Source: Aromatoleum diolicum
GTDB taxonomy: Bacteria; Pseudomonadota; Gammaproteobacteria; Burkholderiales; Rhodocyclaceae
Assembly: GCF_012910955.1 (NCBI RefSeq)
Contig: NZ_WTVQ01000004.1
Coordinates: forward strand, 62,001-126,000
Reading direction: 5' to 3'
DNA length: 64,000 nucleotides
Both the position numbers and the translations under genes were made by a program. Positions within the stretch are counted from its first letter, which is position 1, and each line of letters starts with the position of its first letter. Shown here in pieces: positions 27,314-36,547 of this stretch. Under the pieces are notes generated by a model that was not told where the DNA came from, did no database searches, and worked only from the letters and a program-made list of their open reading frames with translations.

Positions 27314-28728
27314 TGGGCGATTCGGGGCAAAGGGCATTCGAACGGATCGGGACGTTGTCGGACCGGGTGTCCAGACCGGCGCGTCCTTTGTTTGAACGGT
27401 TTTTCGCGCGCCTGAGTCCGCCCGCGCAGGATGAACGTCTGGACTGGTCCGGTGATGCCGACTGGGCTCGCATCCAGCAGGAACCCTTGCGTGCGCGCCT
27501 GCTGTTGCGCGGCCTCATGGTGGTGGTCGTTCTGCTGGTGTTGTGGGCGGGCGTTGCGCAGATCGACGAGGTGACGCGCGGCGAGGCTAAGGTGATTCCC
27601 TCCTCGCAGGTGCAGATCATTCAGAGTGTAGACGGTGGCGTCGTCGAGGAAATGCCCGTGCGTGAGGGGCAGATCGTCGACGCGGGCGCGCTGCTGTTGC
27701 GCATCGACCCGACCCGCTTCGTCTCATCGCTGGCCGAGAATCGCTCGCAATATTTCGCGCTGCGGGCGAAGGCGGCGCGACTGGAAGCACTGACGGGTGG
27801 AAAGGCCCTTGTACTGCCGCAGGACGTCGTGCGCGAGGTGCCGGAAATCGCGGCGCATGAGCGCCGGCTGTATGACTCCAGTGTCGCCGAGATGGATGCG
27901 CAGATTTCGATCGCGCGCCAGCAGCTAACGCAGCGCCAGCAGGAACTGGTCGAAGTGCGCGCTCGCCACGATCAGTCGATTCGTGGCTACCAACTCGCGA
28001 TGCAGGAGCTTTCCGTCACGCGCCCGCTGGTGCAATCGGGGGCGGTGTCCGAGGTCGAGATCCTGCGCCTCGAGCGCGACGTGTCGCGGCTGCGTGGCGA
28101 ACGGGACCAGGCTGCCGCGCAGATATCGCGCATCCAGTCGGCGATCTCCGAGGCGATGCGGAAGATTCAGGAAGTCGAACTGAACGTGCACAACGTGATG
28201 CGCAATGAGCTTTCCGACACGATGGGCAAACTCGGCACCTTGACGGAGGGCAGTCGCGCGCTACAAGACCGCGTCAAGCATGCTGAAGTCCGCTCGCCCG
28301 TCCGCGGTACCGTCAAGCGGCTGCTGGTCAACACGGTCGGCGGCGTTGTACAGCCCGGCAAGGAAGTCGCGGAGATCGTGCCACTCGACGATGCGCTGAT
28401 CCTCGAAGCGCAGATCAAGCCGAAGGACATCGGCTTCCTGCGGCCGGGGCAGGCGGCGCTGGTGAAATTCACCGCGTACGACTTCGCGGTATACGGCGGG
28501 CTCGACGCGGTCGTCGAACACATTGGTGCCGATACCGTTACCGATGAGAAGGGCAACGCGTTTTATACGGTCCGTGTGCGCACGCAGAAATCCAGCCTCG
28601 GCGAGAACCTGCCGATCATCCCCGGCATGGTCGCCGAGCTCGACATCCTTACGGGCAAGAAGACGATTCTTTCCTATCTGCTGAAGCCCGTCCTGCGGGC
28701 CAAGGCCAATGCGCTGTCCGAACGATGA
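27313..28728 (+). CDS. lapC: HlyD-family type I secretion adaptor (LapC-like)
   Basis: Periplasmic adaptor joining LapB to a TolC-like outer-membrane channel. 471 residues from the ATG at 27313, which overlaps the lapB stop (TGATG) and has GAGGG 7 nt upstream. A cytoplasmic N-terminus of about 65 residues, one membrane helix (LLLRGLMVVVVLLVLWAGVA), a lipoyl-like half-motif, a long coiled coil (about 150-300) and a C-terminal barrel-like region match HlyD/LapC. It overlaps the next gene by 4 bp. Confidence 0.93.
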   Translation: MGDSGQRAFERIGTLSDRVSRPARPLFERFFARLSPPAQDERLDWSGDADWARIQQEPLRARLLLRGLMVVVVLLVLWAGVAQIDEVTRGEAKVIPSSQVQIIQSVDGGVVEEMPVREGQIVDAGALLLRIDPTRFVSSLAENRSQYFALRAKAARLEALTGGKALVLPQDVVREVPEIAAHERRLYDSSVAEMDAQISIARQQLTQRQQELVEVRARHDQSIRGYQLAMQELSVTRPLVQSGAVSEVEILRLERDVSRLRGERDQAAAQISRIQSAISEAMRKIQEVELNVHNVMRNELSDTMGKLGTLTEGSRALQDRVKHAEVRSPVRGTVKRLLVNTVGGVVQPGKEVAEIVPLDDALILEAQIKPKDIGFLRPGQAALVKFTAYDFAVYGGLDAVVEHIGADTVTDEKGNAFYTVRVRTQKSSLGENLPIIPGMVAELDILTGKKTILSYLLKPVLRAKANALSER

Positions 28729-29348
28729 GCCAGAATTTCTTCCTTTGCTCTGCCACGGTCCAGCCCTCGACGCGCTGGCTGGACGCATTTCCCGCGGGCG
28801 TTTGCCGGGAGCTCGATACGCTCCTTGCTGCGGCACGCCCATTCGACGTGATCTGGGTGGACACGGCACATGCCGGCTGGGGGACCTTAGTCATGAACCT
28901 GAGCCGCCGCTTGCCGGAATGCCCGCTGATCGTCATCAGCATGACCCCGGATGGCGAGGAGGCCTTGGCGGCGCTGGATCATGGGGCACGCGGCTACTGT
29001 CACGCGATGTCCGTACCGATGATGCTGCGCGACGTGGAGCTCGTTGTCCGCCACGGTGGCTTGTGGGTAGGGCCGGAGCTGATGACCCGCGTCATCGGCG
29101 CGGCGATCCGTACGCTGGCGGCGCCAAGCGACGCCAGCGCGTCCGCTCTGTCGGCGCGCGAGATGGAGGTTGCGCGCAAGGTCGCCGCCGGGCTTAGCAA
29201 CAAGGAGGTCGCGGCCCGGCTTGGTATCACCGAGCGCACCGTCAAGGCGCATCTCGGCGCGATCTTCGAAAAGCTCGGCGTGCGCGATCGCCTGCAGCTG
29301 GTGCTGCGACTGTCAACCCAACGCGACGTATCTCTACCGGTGCAATGA
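28725..29348 (+). CDS. LuxR-type regulator with a degenerate receiver-like domain
   Basis: 207 residues. The C-terminal LuxR helix-turn-helix is clear (LSAREMEVARKVAAGLSNKEVAARLGIT then ERTVKAHLGAIFEKLGV, as two adjacent segments). The N-terminal part folds like a receiver but lacks the paired acidic residues that normally bind magnesium; an aspartate in VIWVDTAH sits where the phosphorylated residue would be. It is translationally coupled to lapC, so it may control the Lap locus or the adhesin gene. No partner kinase is in the window. Confidence 0.82.
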   Translation: MSQNFFLCSATVQPSTRWLDAFPAGVCRELDTLLAAARPFDVIWVDTAHAGWGTLVMNLSRRLPECPLIVISMTPDGEEALAALDHGARGYCHAMSVPMMLRDVELVVRHGGLWVGPELMTRVIGAAIRTLAAPSDASASALSAREMEVARKVAAGLSNKEVAARLGITERTVKAHLGAIFEKLGVRDRLQLVLRLSTQRDVSLPVQ

Positions 29349-29689
29349 TGATCTTCGTGAAACGCGGGGCGAATGGCGAAGTGATCGCGGTGAGTCGCGA
29401 GCCGCTTGCCAATGCCGAGTCCAGGGAAGGTGGCTGGAGTGCGGTGAGCGGGGATGAGGCGGAAGTGCTTGCTTTCAGCCGCATCATCAGCGATGCGGCG
29501 AATCCCCTGGAGTCTTCCGATCTCAGTCTGGTGCGGGTGCTCGAAGACCTCATCGAGCTGCTGATCGAGCGTTCCGTGATCCGCTTTACCGATCTTCCAT
29601 CCCCCGCACAGCAGAAGCTGATGGAACGCCGTGGCGCGCGGGAGGCGCTGCAGCGCATCAGTCTGCTTGATGATGATGGAGTCATCTGA
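29345..29689 (+). CDS. Small conserved Lap-locus protein of unknown function
   Basis: 114 residues, overlapping the LuxR-type gene by 4 bp. It begins MMIFVKRGANGEVIAVSREP, has no signal peptide or membrane segment, and its C-terminal half is helical and charged (DLSLVRVLEDLIELLIERSV). Related small proteins next to type I secretion genes are often mislabelled tryptophan synthase beta-like in databases; nothing here supports that enzymatic function. Last gene of the lapB-lapC unit. Possibly a cytoplasmic accessory of adhesin export. Confidence 0.7.
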   Translation: MMIFVKRGANGEVIAVSREPLANAESREGGWSAVSGDEAEVLAFSRIISDAANPLESSDLSLVRVLEDLIELLIERSVIRFTDLPSPAQQKLMERRGAREALQRISLLDDDGVI

Positions 29690-29792
29690 GCCCGCCTGGC
29701 GCTGCGCGAATTCTCCCCGCATGCCCGGGCGCTCGGATGCCGCGCGTCCGGGACAGGACCGGACGCACTGGCGTTTCGCGGGGGCGCGAAAG

Positions 29793-31694
29793 TCACACCG
29801 CCGGTCCGGTCATGGCATCGACTCCAAAGTCCGGCAATAGCCTCTTCTCCGCGTCAGAACTGACCCCCTCGGCGATCGTCACCAGGCCGAGTGAATGCGC
29901 GATCATGCACAGCCCACGCAGGAATGACTGATTGCCGGCGTTCGTATCGATTCCGCGGATCACCGCAGCATCGATCTTGATGTAATCAAGGCCCAGTTCG
30001 TGCAGCTCGGCGAGGTGGGCGAAGCGTGCCCCGACATGTTCGATGCCAAGCTTGCACCCCAGTGGCCGCAATGCAACGCACAGGGCGCGGAATTCCCCCA
30101 GGTGACGCACGACACCGTACTCCGGGAGCTCGATCCACAGCTTCGGTGCGGCTTGCGGGGCGGCCTGCAGCAGGCCGAACAGCTCACCGCGGAAGGTCGC
30201 GTCGCACAGCGACTCCGGCGACAGGTTGATGCCAAGTTGCGCGCCGCTTGCGGAGATCTCCTGCAGGGCGGCGCGGACGACTGCGACGTCGAAGCGGGGC
30301 ATCAGGCCGAGGCGGGCGACCCAGGGCAGGAAATACCCGGCGGCCTGCCACGCGCCGTTGAGCATCAGCCGGATCGGAGCCTCGTCATGCAGCAAGCGGC
30401 CATCGCTGGTACGCACGGGGTAGCGCCCCAGACGCACGCCGTCGCGTTCGATCGACGAAGTCAGCGCATTGCGCCATGCCTGGAGATCGTCATAGGGCGG
30501 TGATTTGTCGATACGTTCGGCGACCCTGATGGCCCGATCGCCGGACTGTTCGGCGGTGGCAAGGGCGCCGTCGACACGGGCGAGCAGGTGCGAGCGCGAT
30601 TCGCTGGCCGCATAGGCGCTCGCTGCGATCGGCAATGCCACCGTGTGGCCTTCGGGGCGGGCATCGAGCGCAGCATGCAAGGCCTGTCCGACGCGTAAGG
30701 CGAGGTCACCCGGATCCTCGCAGCCGGGCGCGAGCAGGGCGAAATCGCTGCCGTTCATCCGGCCTGCCTCCCAGTCCGGATGCTGTGCGGCGAACTCGCC
30801 GACGTGTCGCGCAATATCGCGCAGCAGGCTGTCGGTCGTTTCGCGGCCGAGGCGCAAATTCAGCGCAGCAAGATCGCTGAATCGGGCAATCAGCAATATT
30901 CCGGCCGCGTGGGCGTCGTCACGGGCAAGCGCTGAATCGATCAGGTTGAGAAACTGGCCGCGATTGACCAGTCCGGTCATATCGTCGTGCTGGGTCTGGC
31001 GGCGTAGCTGCTCGAGCCGCCGTGACTCTTCGGCGAGCATCGTCCGCACGCGATCGGACAAAGTGTTCATCGCGCGCACCACGCTGCGGAATTCCATGGT
31101 GCCGGGCTCCGGCGTCGTCACGAATCGCCGGCCGCCGATCGCTTCGGCCTGTTCGACCACCTGCCCCAGCGGCCGAGTGATGTGTTTGATGATGAGCGTC
31201 CCGATCAGCCCGGTAAGTGCCCCGCCGATGACGAACCACAGCAACTGCTGCAGCGTCCCGTCCCACAGTGCCTCGTAGGCGTAACGCTTGTGGCTGTCCA
31301 GCGTCAGCGTGCCGAATTGGTGCCAGCCGTCCTGGACCTGCGCGATGCCTGGCCGGGCATTGATCGGGATCAGGCGGCTGAACCACTCGGGCGCGCCGTC
31401 GAGCGTGCCGGAAAATTCACGCTCGACGACGACCTCGCCGCTCGGGCTGGTGAGACGGATCAAGCGGTAGTGGCCGGCGTCGAACTGCGCCGCGACCTGC
31501 AGTTCGACGGTCACCGGATCCTTGGGCATCTGCGACAGCGACAGGGCCAGCGATGTCGCGTTGTCGAAATTCTTCACCTGCAACTGTTGCTCCAGGTAAT
31601 GCCTGGCCGAGAGGGTGCTGACCACAAGGCTTCCGCCCAGGGCCAGGGCAGTTATCACCGCGATGGCGATCCATAGCTGTTTGATCAGGGACAT
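29793..31694 (-). CDS. lapD: LapD-like cyclic di-GMP receptor
   Basis: 633 residues. A LapD/MoxY-type periplasmic output domain lies between two membrane helices (about 7-28 and 150-172), followed by HAMP, GGDEF and EAL domains. Both enzymatic domains are degenerate: NGSDF replaces GGDEF and the EAL position reads DEAPIRL, as expected of a receptor and not an enzyme. In the known pathway LapD bound to cyclic di-GMP sequesters the protease LapG, so the adhesin stays on the cell surface. GGAGGT lies 8 nt before the ATG. Downstream of lapG in the same operon. Confidence 0.92.
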   Translation of the reverse strand: MSLIKQLWIAIAVITALALGGSLVVSTLSARHYLEQQLQVKNFDNATSLALSLSQMPKDPVTVELQVAAQFDAGHYRLIRLTSPSGEVVVEREFSGTLDGAPEWFSRLIPINARPGIAQVQDGWHQFGTLTLDSHKRYAYEALWDGTLQQLLWFVIGGALTGLIGTLIIKHITRPLGQVVEQAEAIGGRRFVTTPEPGTMEFRSVVRAMNTLSDRVRTMLAEESRRLEQLRRQTQHDDMTGLVNRGQFLNLIDSALARDDAHAAGILLIARFSDLAALNLRLGRETTDSLLRDIARHVGEFAAQHPDWEAGRMNGSDFALLAPGCEDPGDLALRVGQALHAALDARPEGHTVALPIAASAYAASESRSHLLARVDGALATAEQSGDRAIRVAERIDKSPPYDDLQAWRNALTSSIERDGVRLGRYPVRTSDGRLLHDEAPIRLMLNGAWQAAGYFLPWVARLGLMPRFDVAVVRAALQEISASGAQLGINLSPESLCDATFRGELFGLLQAAPQAAPKLWIELPEYGVVRHLGEFRALCVALRPLGCKLGIEHVGARFAHLAELHELGLDYIKIDAAVIRGIDTNAGNQSFLRGLCMIAHSLGLVTIAEGVSSDAEKRLLPDFGVDAMTGPAV

Positions 31695-31743
31695 GACAAG
31701 TGACCTCCGGATAGCGGTGGGCGCTGCGGGCAGGCGGTCCTCA

Positions 31744-32457
31744 TCACAGACCCTCCTGCTGCATGCGTTCGAGAACGCTGCGCCAGCGTGAAAGGCGCGT
31801 GGTGGGGTCTGCCGACGAGGTGCTGGCGCCGCTTACCCACAAGCCTTCGCTGTTGAAACTGAATATCGGAAACAGATCCGGTCGGCGTGATGCCGTTCGG
31901 ATGTCGCCGATCAGATTGTCGAGAACCAGCGGCTCCGCATCGGGTGACGGGTAATAGCCGAGCACCATATGTGCTTGTGATACGCCGCTTCCCGGGGCAC
32001 CCACGATGGCGCGCACGTAGATCAGCCGCAACTTCTCGGCGGGGACGCCGAGGAGGCGCAGGCTCATGTATTTGGCAATCGAAAAGTCCTCGCAGTCACC
32101 GGCGCGGCGCGCCAGCGTTTCCAGCGGGGTGGCCCAGTAATCCTTCTGCTTCCATATGGCTATGTCGTCATCGAAGGCAGTGCGCCGGTTGAGAAAGGTA
32201 TTGACCCGCTGAAGCTTTTCCAGCTCGTCGAGTGTGCCCGCGTCGGCCACCATCGAGCGCCATGCCCCAACCGCTTCCGCCGCTCCGGCTCCGTAGCGCT
32301 CGTGAGCCAACTGCTGCATGCGGTCGAGGTCCGGCGCCGCCATCGACACGCCGACGATCACCGCAGCCGGCCCGGCCAGAGCGCGGACGAACCAGCGCCA
32401 CCCGCGGGCAAGGCCGGGCAGGTGGCGATTTCGGCACGAGCAAGGGGGGGCTGGCAT
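31744..32457 (-). CDS. lapG: LapG-like periplasmic cysteine protease
   Basis: Bacterial transglutaminase-like cysteine protease that cuts the N-terminal retention domain of a surface adhesin. 237 residues from the ATG at 32455-32457; an ATG ten codons upstream is possible but lengthens the basic region before the export signal. The catalytic triad is visible: C122 in AGDCEDFSIAKY, H163 in SQAHMVLGYY and D180 in LVLDNL. The acidic residues DDD and DCED fit the calcium site known for LapG. Just upstream of lapD (49 bp). Confidence 0.93.
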   Translation of the reverse strand: MPAPPCSCRNRHLPGLARGWRWFVRALAGPAAVIVGVSMAAPDLDRMQQLAHERYGAGAAEAVGAWRSMVADAGTLDELEKLQRVNTFLNRRTAFDDDIAIWKQKDYWATPLETLARRAGDCEDFSIAKYMSLRLLGVPAEKLRLIYVRAIVGAPGSGVSQAHMVLGYYPSPDAEPLVLDNLIGDIRTASRRPDLFPIFSFNSEGLWVSGASTSSADPTTRLSRWRSVLERMQQEGL

Positions 32458-32678
32458 CGAAGCGGGTGTTCCTAGGGTCCGCCGCATTATCGGCTATCGG
32501 CGCTAGCCAATGCGTCGTCGCGGGTCACTATCCCCGAATTTATCGTCATGAGTGTTGCGTAGTTGGCGTTCATGAATGCAACGCCCGGTTAACATTCACT
32601 TACAAGATTGATGCCACCCGACCTATTTGATGAATCTGGAGTTATGCTTATGGCATCGAATGATGCGCAGGAGGTTGT

Positions 32679-34133
32679 ATGAATAAATTTCGATCCGTGA
32701 TCGCGGCCGCCATTCTGGCTGCGCTGCCGATGGCGGCAACGAGTGCAGCACCCGATGCCTTGCGCGACGCGGCGCGCAGGGCCGTGGTGACCAATCCCGA
32801 GGTGCAGGCCACGTGGAATGCCTTCCGCGCGGCCGTCGAGGATCAGGGTGTCGCACGCGCGGGCTATTTGCCGCAGGTCGATGCAAGTGCCAGTGTCGGC
32901 CGTGAAACGCTGCGGCGTTCCGGGCAATCGACGGACACCTTCACCCATCGCAATCTGACGCTGTCGCTGAACCAGATGGTTTATGACGGTTTTTTTACGC
33001 GCAGTGAAGTGGCACGCATGGGCTACGCAAAGCTGACGCGCTACTACGAACTCATCGAGATGTCGGAAAGTGCGGCGCTCGAGGCGCTGCGTGCCTACAG
33101 CGATGTTCTGCGCTACCGCGAGCTCACGCGACTCGCGCAGGAAAACTACGTGCAGCACAGGCAGACCTCCGACCAGATTGGCGAGCGTGCCGGGGCGGGG
33201 GTCGGGCGCCGCGTGGACCTCGAGCAGGCAACCGGCCGTCTCGCGCTTGCCGAGTCGAATCTGCTGACCGAAGTGTCGAACCTTCATGACGTGAGCGCCC
33301 GTTACCTGCGCATCGTCGGCGAAATGCCGCAAAACGATCTGCCGCGTCTGGAGGCCGGCACCGAGTTCGGCAAGATCCCCGCCACGGCGCAGGAGGCATT
33401 GCGTGTTGCGTTCAATGGCAGTCCAGCGCTCAATGCCGCGGTCGAAAATGTCCGAGCCAGCCAGGCGCAGATCGATTCCCGGCGGGCGGCCTTCCATCCG
33501 CGTCTCGACCTGCGCGCGCGCCAGGCCCTCGATCACAATCTCGACGGCTTCGACGGGCACTCGCGAGAAGGCGTTGTCGAACTTGTCCTGAGCTACAACG
33601 TCTTCCGTGGCGGCGCCGACGATGCGCGCCTGCGCCAGGCCGGTGACCTGAACAATCAGGCCAAGGATCTGCGCGAAAAGGCTTGCCGCGACCTGCGTCA
33701 GACGGTGTCGATCGCCTACAACGACGTGCGGCGCCTGCAGGAGCAACTGCGTTACCTCGATCAGCACCAGCTTTCGATCGAAAAGGCGCGTGAAGCCTAT
33801 CGTCGCCAGTTCGATATCGGCCAGCGGACCTTGCTGGACCTGCTCGACACCGAAAACGAGCATTTCCAGGCACGGCGCGCTTACGTCAATGCGCGCTACG
33901 ATCAGATGATCGCGCAGGGACGCGCCCTGTCTGGCATGGGGCAGTTGATGAGTACGCTGGGGGTTGCGCGCGAGGATCTTCCTGCCGCTGCCGACATCGG
34001 CCAGGACCGTAGCGCGATCGACCCCGAAACCGTGTGCCCGCCGGACGCACCGCAGCCGCTCGAGATCGACAAGGCTGCGTTGTTGTCGGAAGCGCTGAAG
34101 GCCGCTGGAACGGCACCGTCGCGCGGCAAATGA
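32679..34133 (+). CDS. TolC-family type I secretion outer-membrane channel
   Basis: 484 residues with a signal peptide cleaved near ATSAA. Two tandem outer-membrane efflux repeats with the helical tunnel segments are present; AREAYRRQFDIGQRTLLDLLD near residue 370 is typical of the LapE/AggA type I class. AGGAGG lies 4 nt before the ATG. Divergent from lapG, with a 190-bp gap. It should complete the LapB-LapC-channel export machine. Confidence 0.92.
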   Translation: MNKFRSVIAAAILAALPMAATSAAPDALRDAARRAVVTNPEVQATWNAFRAAVEDQGVARAGYLPQVDASASVGRETLRRSGQSTDTFTHRNLTLSLNQMVYDGFFTRSEVARMGYAKLTRYYELIEMSESAALEALRAYSDVLRYRELTRLAQENYVQHRQTSDQIGERAGAGVGRRVDLEQATGRLALAESNLLTEVSNLHDVSARYLRIVGEMPQNDLPRLEAGTEFGKIPATAQEALRVAFNGSPALNAAVENVRASQAQIDSRRAAFHPRLDLRARQALDHNLDGFDGHSREGVVELVLSYNVFRGGADDARLRQAGDLNNQAKDLREKACRDLRQTVSIAYNDVRRLQEQLRYLDQHQLSIEKAREAYRRQFDIGQRTLLDLLDTENEHFQARRAYVNARYDQMIAQGRALSGMGQLMSTLGVAREDLPAAADIGQDRSAIDPETVCPPDAPQPLEIDKAALLSEALKAAGTAPSRGK

Positions 34134-34144
34134 GGTCTCAATCG

Positions 34145-34174
34145 GCCGCCAACGTCTGATCGGGCGTTGGCGGC
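34145..34174 (+). terminator. Probable terminator after the TolC-family gene
   Basis: Ten-bp perfect inverted repeat (GCCGCCAACG with CGTTGGCGGC) around a 10-nt loop, starting 11 bp past the stop. Only a weak T-rich end (TGTTC) follows. Confidence 0.55.
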
Positions 34175-34247
34175 TGTTCAGGTACTGAAGCCGGCGGGCT
34201 CGCCACCGGCTTCGATTGATGCGCCGCGATCCCTTACAATCGCGCGC

Positions 34248-35099
34248 ATGAATCAATCGAATTCCCCCGCGCACGGCGCCGAATCCTCGCCACTCGGCAA
34301 GCCTGCCGACTATTGCGACACCTACGCCCCCGATCTGCTTTTCCCGATTGCGCGCCAGATCAAGCGCGCTGAAATCGGCATCGTTGCCGACAGCTTGCCC
34401 TTTGTCGGCGAAGACCTCTGGAACGCCTATGAGCTTTCGTGGCTCAACCCGCGCGGCAAGCCGATCGTCGCCATCGCAAGCTTCCGTGTGCCGGCAGATT
34501 CGCCGCGGCTGATCGAGTCCAAATCGCTCAAGCTCTACCTCAATTCCTGCAATCAGAGTCGTTTTGCGGACGCCGACGTGTTGCGCGTCACCTTCGAGCG
34601 CGATCTTTCGCAAGCCGCCGGTGCGCCCGTGACGGTTGACCTTCAGCCGCTGTCCTTGCACCCGGTCCGCGTGATCGCGCCACCGCCGGGCGAATCGCTC
34701 GACGAGCTGGAAATCGACATCGACACCTATCAGCCGTCGCCGGATTTCCTCATCGCCGCGCAGGACGGGCCTGAAGTGAGCGAGACGCTCCACTCGCACC
34801 TGCTCAAGTCGAACTGTCTGGTCACCGGCCAGCCGGACTGGGGCTGCATCGTCGTCCGCTATACCGGACCGGCCATCGATCGCGCCGGATTACTGCGCTA
34901 TATCGTCTCCTTCCGCAAGCACAACGAGTTCCACGAGCAGTGTGTGGAGCGGGTCTTCTGCGACATCCTGCGCCGCTGCAAACCACGCGAACTCGCCGTG
35001 TGGGCGCGCTACACCCGCCGTGGCGGCCTCGACATCAATCCTTTCCGTTCCACCGGCGAATTCCCGCCGCCCGACAATAGCGCCGAACTGCGGCAGTAG
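34248..35099 (+). CDS. queF: NADPH-dependent 7-cyano-7-deazaguanine reductase (QueF)
   Basis: Reduces preQ0 to preQ1 in queuosine synthesis. 283 residues, the long bimodular form. With the ATG at 34248 the active-site residues fall exactly at the E. coli positions: C190 in [15 protein letters not shown] and D197. The NADPH-binding QueF motif is visible as [17 protein letters not shown]. The frame extends upstream without protein character. Single gene, between two hairpin/intergenic stretches. Confidence 0.97.
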   Translation: MNQSNSPAHGAESSPLGKPADYCDTYAPDLLFPIARQIKRAEIGIVADSLPFVGEDLWNAYELSWLNPRGKPIVAIASFRVPADSPRLIESKSLKLYLNSCNQSRFADADVLRVTFERDLSQAAGAPVTVDLQPLSLHPVRVIAPPPGESLDELEIDIDTYQPSPDFLIAAQDGPEVSETLHSHLLKSNCLVTGQPDWGCIVVRYTGPAIDRAGLLRYIVSFRKHNEFHEQCVERVFCDILRRCKPRELAVWARYTRRGGLDINPFRSTGEFPPPDNSAELRQ

Positions 35100-35212
35100 C
35101 GTGCAGCTGGCGACGTGCCGAGGAAAATCGCAGGTTCGCAGACCACGCAACCGCCGACAGGGAATGTGTCGCCCGCATTTTGAGTTAGCATCATCGCTTT
35201 TTGGAGTGAGGT

Positions 35213-35941
35213 GTGAACGTGATCGGCTCAGCGGCAAAAATCAATTTCACCCGAACGCTCGCACTGGCGCTTGGCGCCGTCGCGTACCTTGCAGCGGCTT
35301 TGCCCGCTCAGGCCGAGCGTCCGATGGTGGTGGATGATGCAGGTACCCTCGACAAGGGCGGCGCGAAGCTGGAGTTCGGGTGGTCGCGCGACGACGAAAC
35401 CCGCGGTTTCGATGCTGCGGTCGGTTACGGTCCGATCGAGAACCTCGAGGTCGAGCTCGCGCTAGCCCAGGCGCGTGATCACGAGCCCGATCCGTCGGTG
35501 CGCCTGCGGGCCGTCGGCGCCGCGCTCAAATGGGTACCCTTGCAGGTCGAATCAGGCCTGTCGGCCGGACTGAAGCTCGAATACGCCCGCGAACGCGCGG
35601 ATCTCCGCGACGCACCGGATGAGACCGCGCGCGCCAGTGCCGTGACCGGCCTCGCCACGTGGAATTTCGCGTCGGGCCAGCGCGTGCATCTGAACCTCGG
35701 CCGCGAGTGGGTGCGGGTCGACGGCGATACCGATGACGCCAATACCTGGGGTGTCGGCTTCGAGCATCCGTTGACCGGGACCTTTACCGTTGCCGCTGAA
35801 GTTTTCGGCGTCGAGGACACTGCCCCTGACCGGCAGATCGGTGTGCGCTACGAGGTTGTCGAAGGCGTGAAGCTGTCCGGGGCGGTCGGGCGCGGCAACG
35901 ATCGCAGTTTTGCCAACGTCGGCGTCGCCTGGGAGTTTTGA
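35213..35941 (+). CDS. Predicted outer-membrane beta-barrel protein, unknown function
   Basis: 242 residues from the GTG at 35213, which has GGAG 6 nt upstream. A signal peptide (cleavage after PAQAE) is followed by about ten to twelve alternating strands with acidic turns, and the protein ends VAWEF, a C-terminal aromatic as in outer-membrane barrels. Strand content resembles small transporter-like or DUF-type barrels, but I do not recognise a family. Neighbours (queF, cytochrome c) give no functional link. Confidence 0.75.
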   Translation: MNVIGSAAKINFTRTLALALGAVAYLAAALPAQAERPMVVDDAGTLDKGGAKLEFGWSRDDETRGFDAAVGYGPIENLEVELALAQARDHEPDPSVRLRAVGAALKWVPLQVESGLSAGLKLEYARERADLRDAPDETARASAVTGLATWNFASGQRVHLNLGREWVRVDGDTDDANTWGVGFEHPLTGTFTVAAEVFGVEDTAPDRQIGVRYEVVEGVKLSGAVGRGNDRSFANVGVAWEF

Positions 35942-36152
35942 GCGGCCCGTGCCGGGGTGGAGGCAGCCGGAAAACTGTGTGCGTGTCGTGTCAACGTTGG
36001 GCTAGGGCGCAGCGTTGAATGCAGGAGTCCAGTCCATCGGTTGTCGCGACTCACCTTATCGTTGAGCAACAAGGTGTTGTCCGGGTAGTCAAGGCGGTGA
36101 TGCTTGGTTTAATATCCGGCCGGTTTTACACCACCATCAAAAGGAAAAGAGC

Positions 36153-36461
36153 ATGAAAGTTTTCGTTGCTGCCGCGGTTGCCGCGGGCCTTCTCTCCGCC
36201 GCTCCGGCGTTCGCCTCTGCTGATCTGGCCAAGGCCAAGAACTGCCTGGCCTGTCACGCTGTAGACAAGAAGCTGGTTGGCCCGGCCTACCAGGAAGTTG
36301 CCAAGAAGTACGCCGGTCAGGCTGACGCGGTTGCCAAGCTGGCCGAGAAGATCCAGAAGGGTGGTTCCGGTGTGTGGGGCGCGATGCCGATGCCGGCCAA
36401 CCCGCAAGTCAATGCTGAAGAAGCCAAGACCCTGGCTGCCTGGGTGCTGTCGCAGAAGTAA
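36153..36461 (+). CDS. Small periplasmic cytochrome c (c551/c552 type)
   Basis: Class I monoheme cytochrome c, 102 residues with a signal peptide cleaved after AFA. Heme attachment is C31-L-A-C34-H35; the axial methionine is M80 in WGAMPMPANP, a c551-like loop. It is an electron carrier for terminal oxidases or nitrite reductase. AAGGA upstream of the ATG and a strong terminator downstream make it a single-gene unit, probably well expressed. Confidence 0.95.
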   Translation: MKVFVAAAVAAGLLSAAPAFASADLAKAKNCLACHAVDKKLVGPAYQEVAKKYAGQADAVAKLAEKIQKGGSGVWGAMPMPANPQVNAEEAKTLAAWVLSQK

Positions 36462-36485
36462 TCGGCACTCGCTGCCACAAAAAAA

Positions 36486-36511
36486 GCCAGCCTTGCGGCT
36501 GGCTTTTTTTT
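36486..36511. terminator. Intrinsic terminator, probably bidirectional
   Basis: Seven-bp stem GCCAGCC/GGCTGGC with a TTGC loop, flanked by seven A residues on the left and eight T residues on the right. It ends the cytochrome c transcript and, read from the other strand, can end the EAL-HDOD transcript that stops at 36548. Confidence 0.92.
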
Positions 36512-36547
36512 GCCGACGTCTTTCAGCGTCGGGGTCGTCGTCCCCAT

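Noticed and set aside
25277-27337. Long minus-strand open frame opposite lapB
   Set aside because: Antisense shadow; no recognisable domain, while lapB carries intact ABC motifs.
32589-34799. Minus-strand open frame of 736 codons across the TolC-family gene and queF
   Set aside because: It spans two genuine plus-strand genes and an intergenic hairpin, and has no protein-like features.
35942-36152. Possible -10 box (TAATAT, 36110-36115) upstream of the cytochrome c gene
   Set aside because: Spacing to the coding start is reasonable but no -35 partner is convincing; left out of the feature list.
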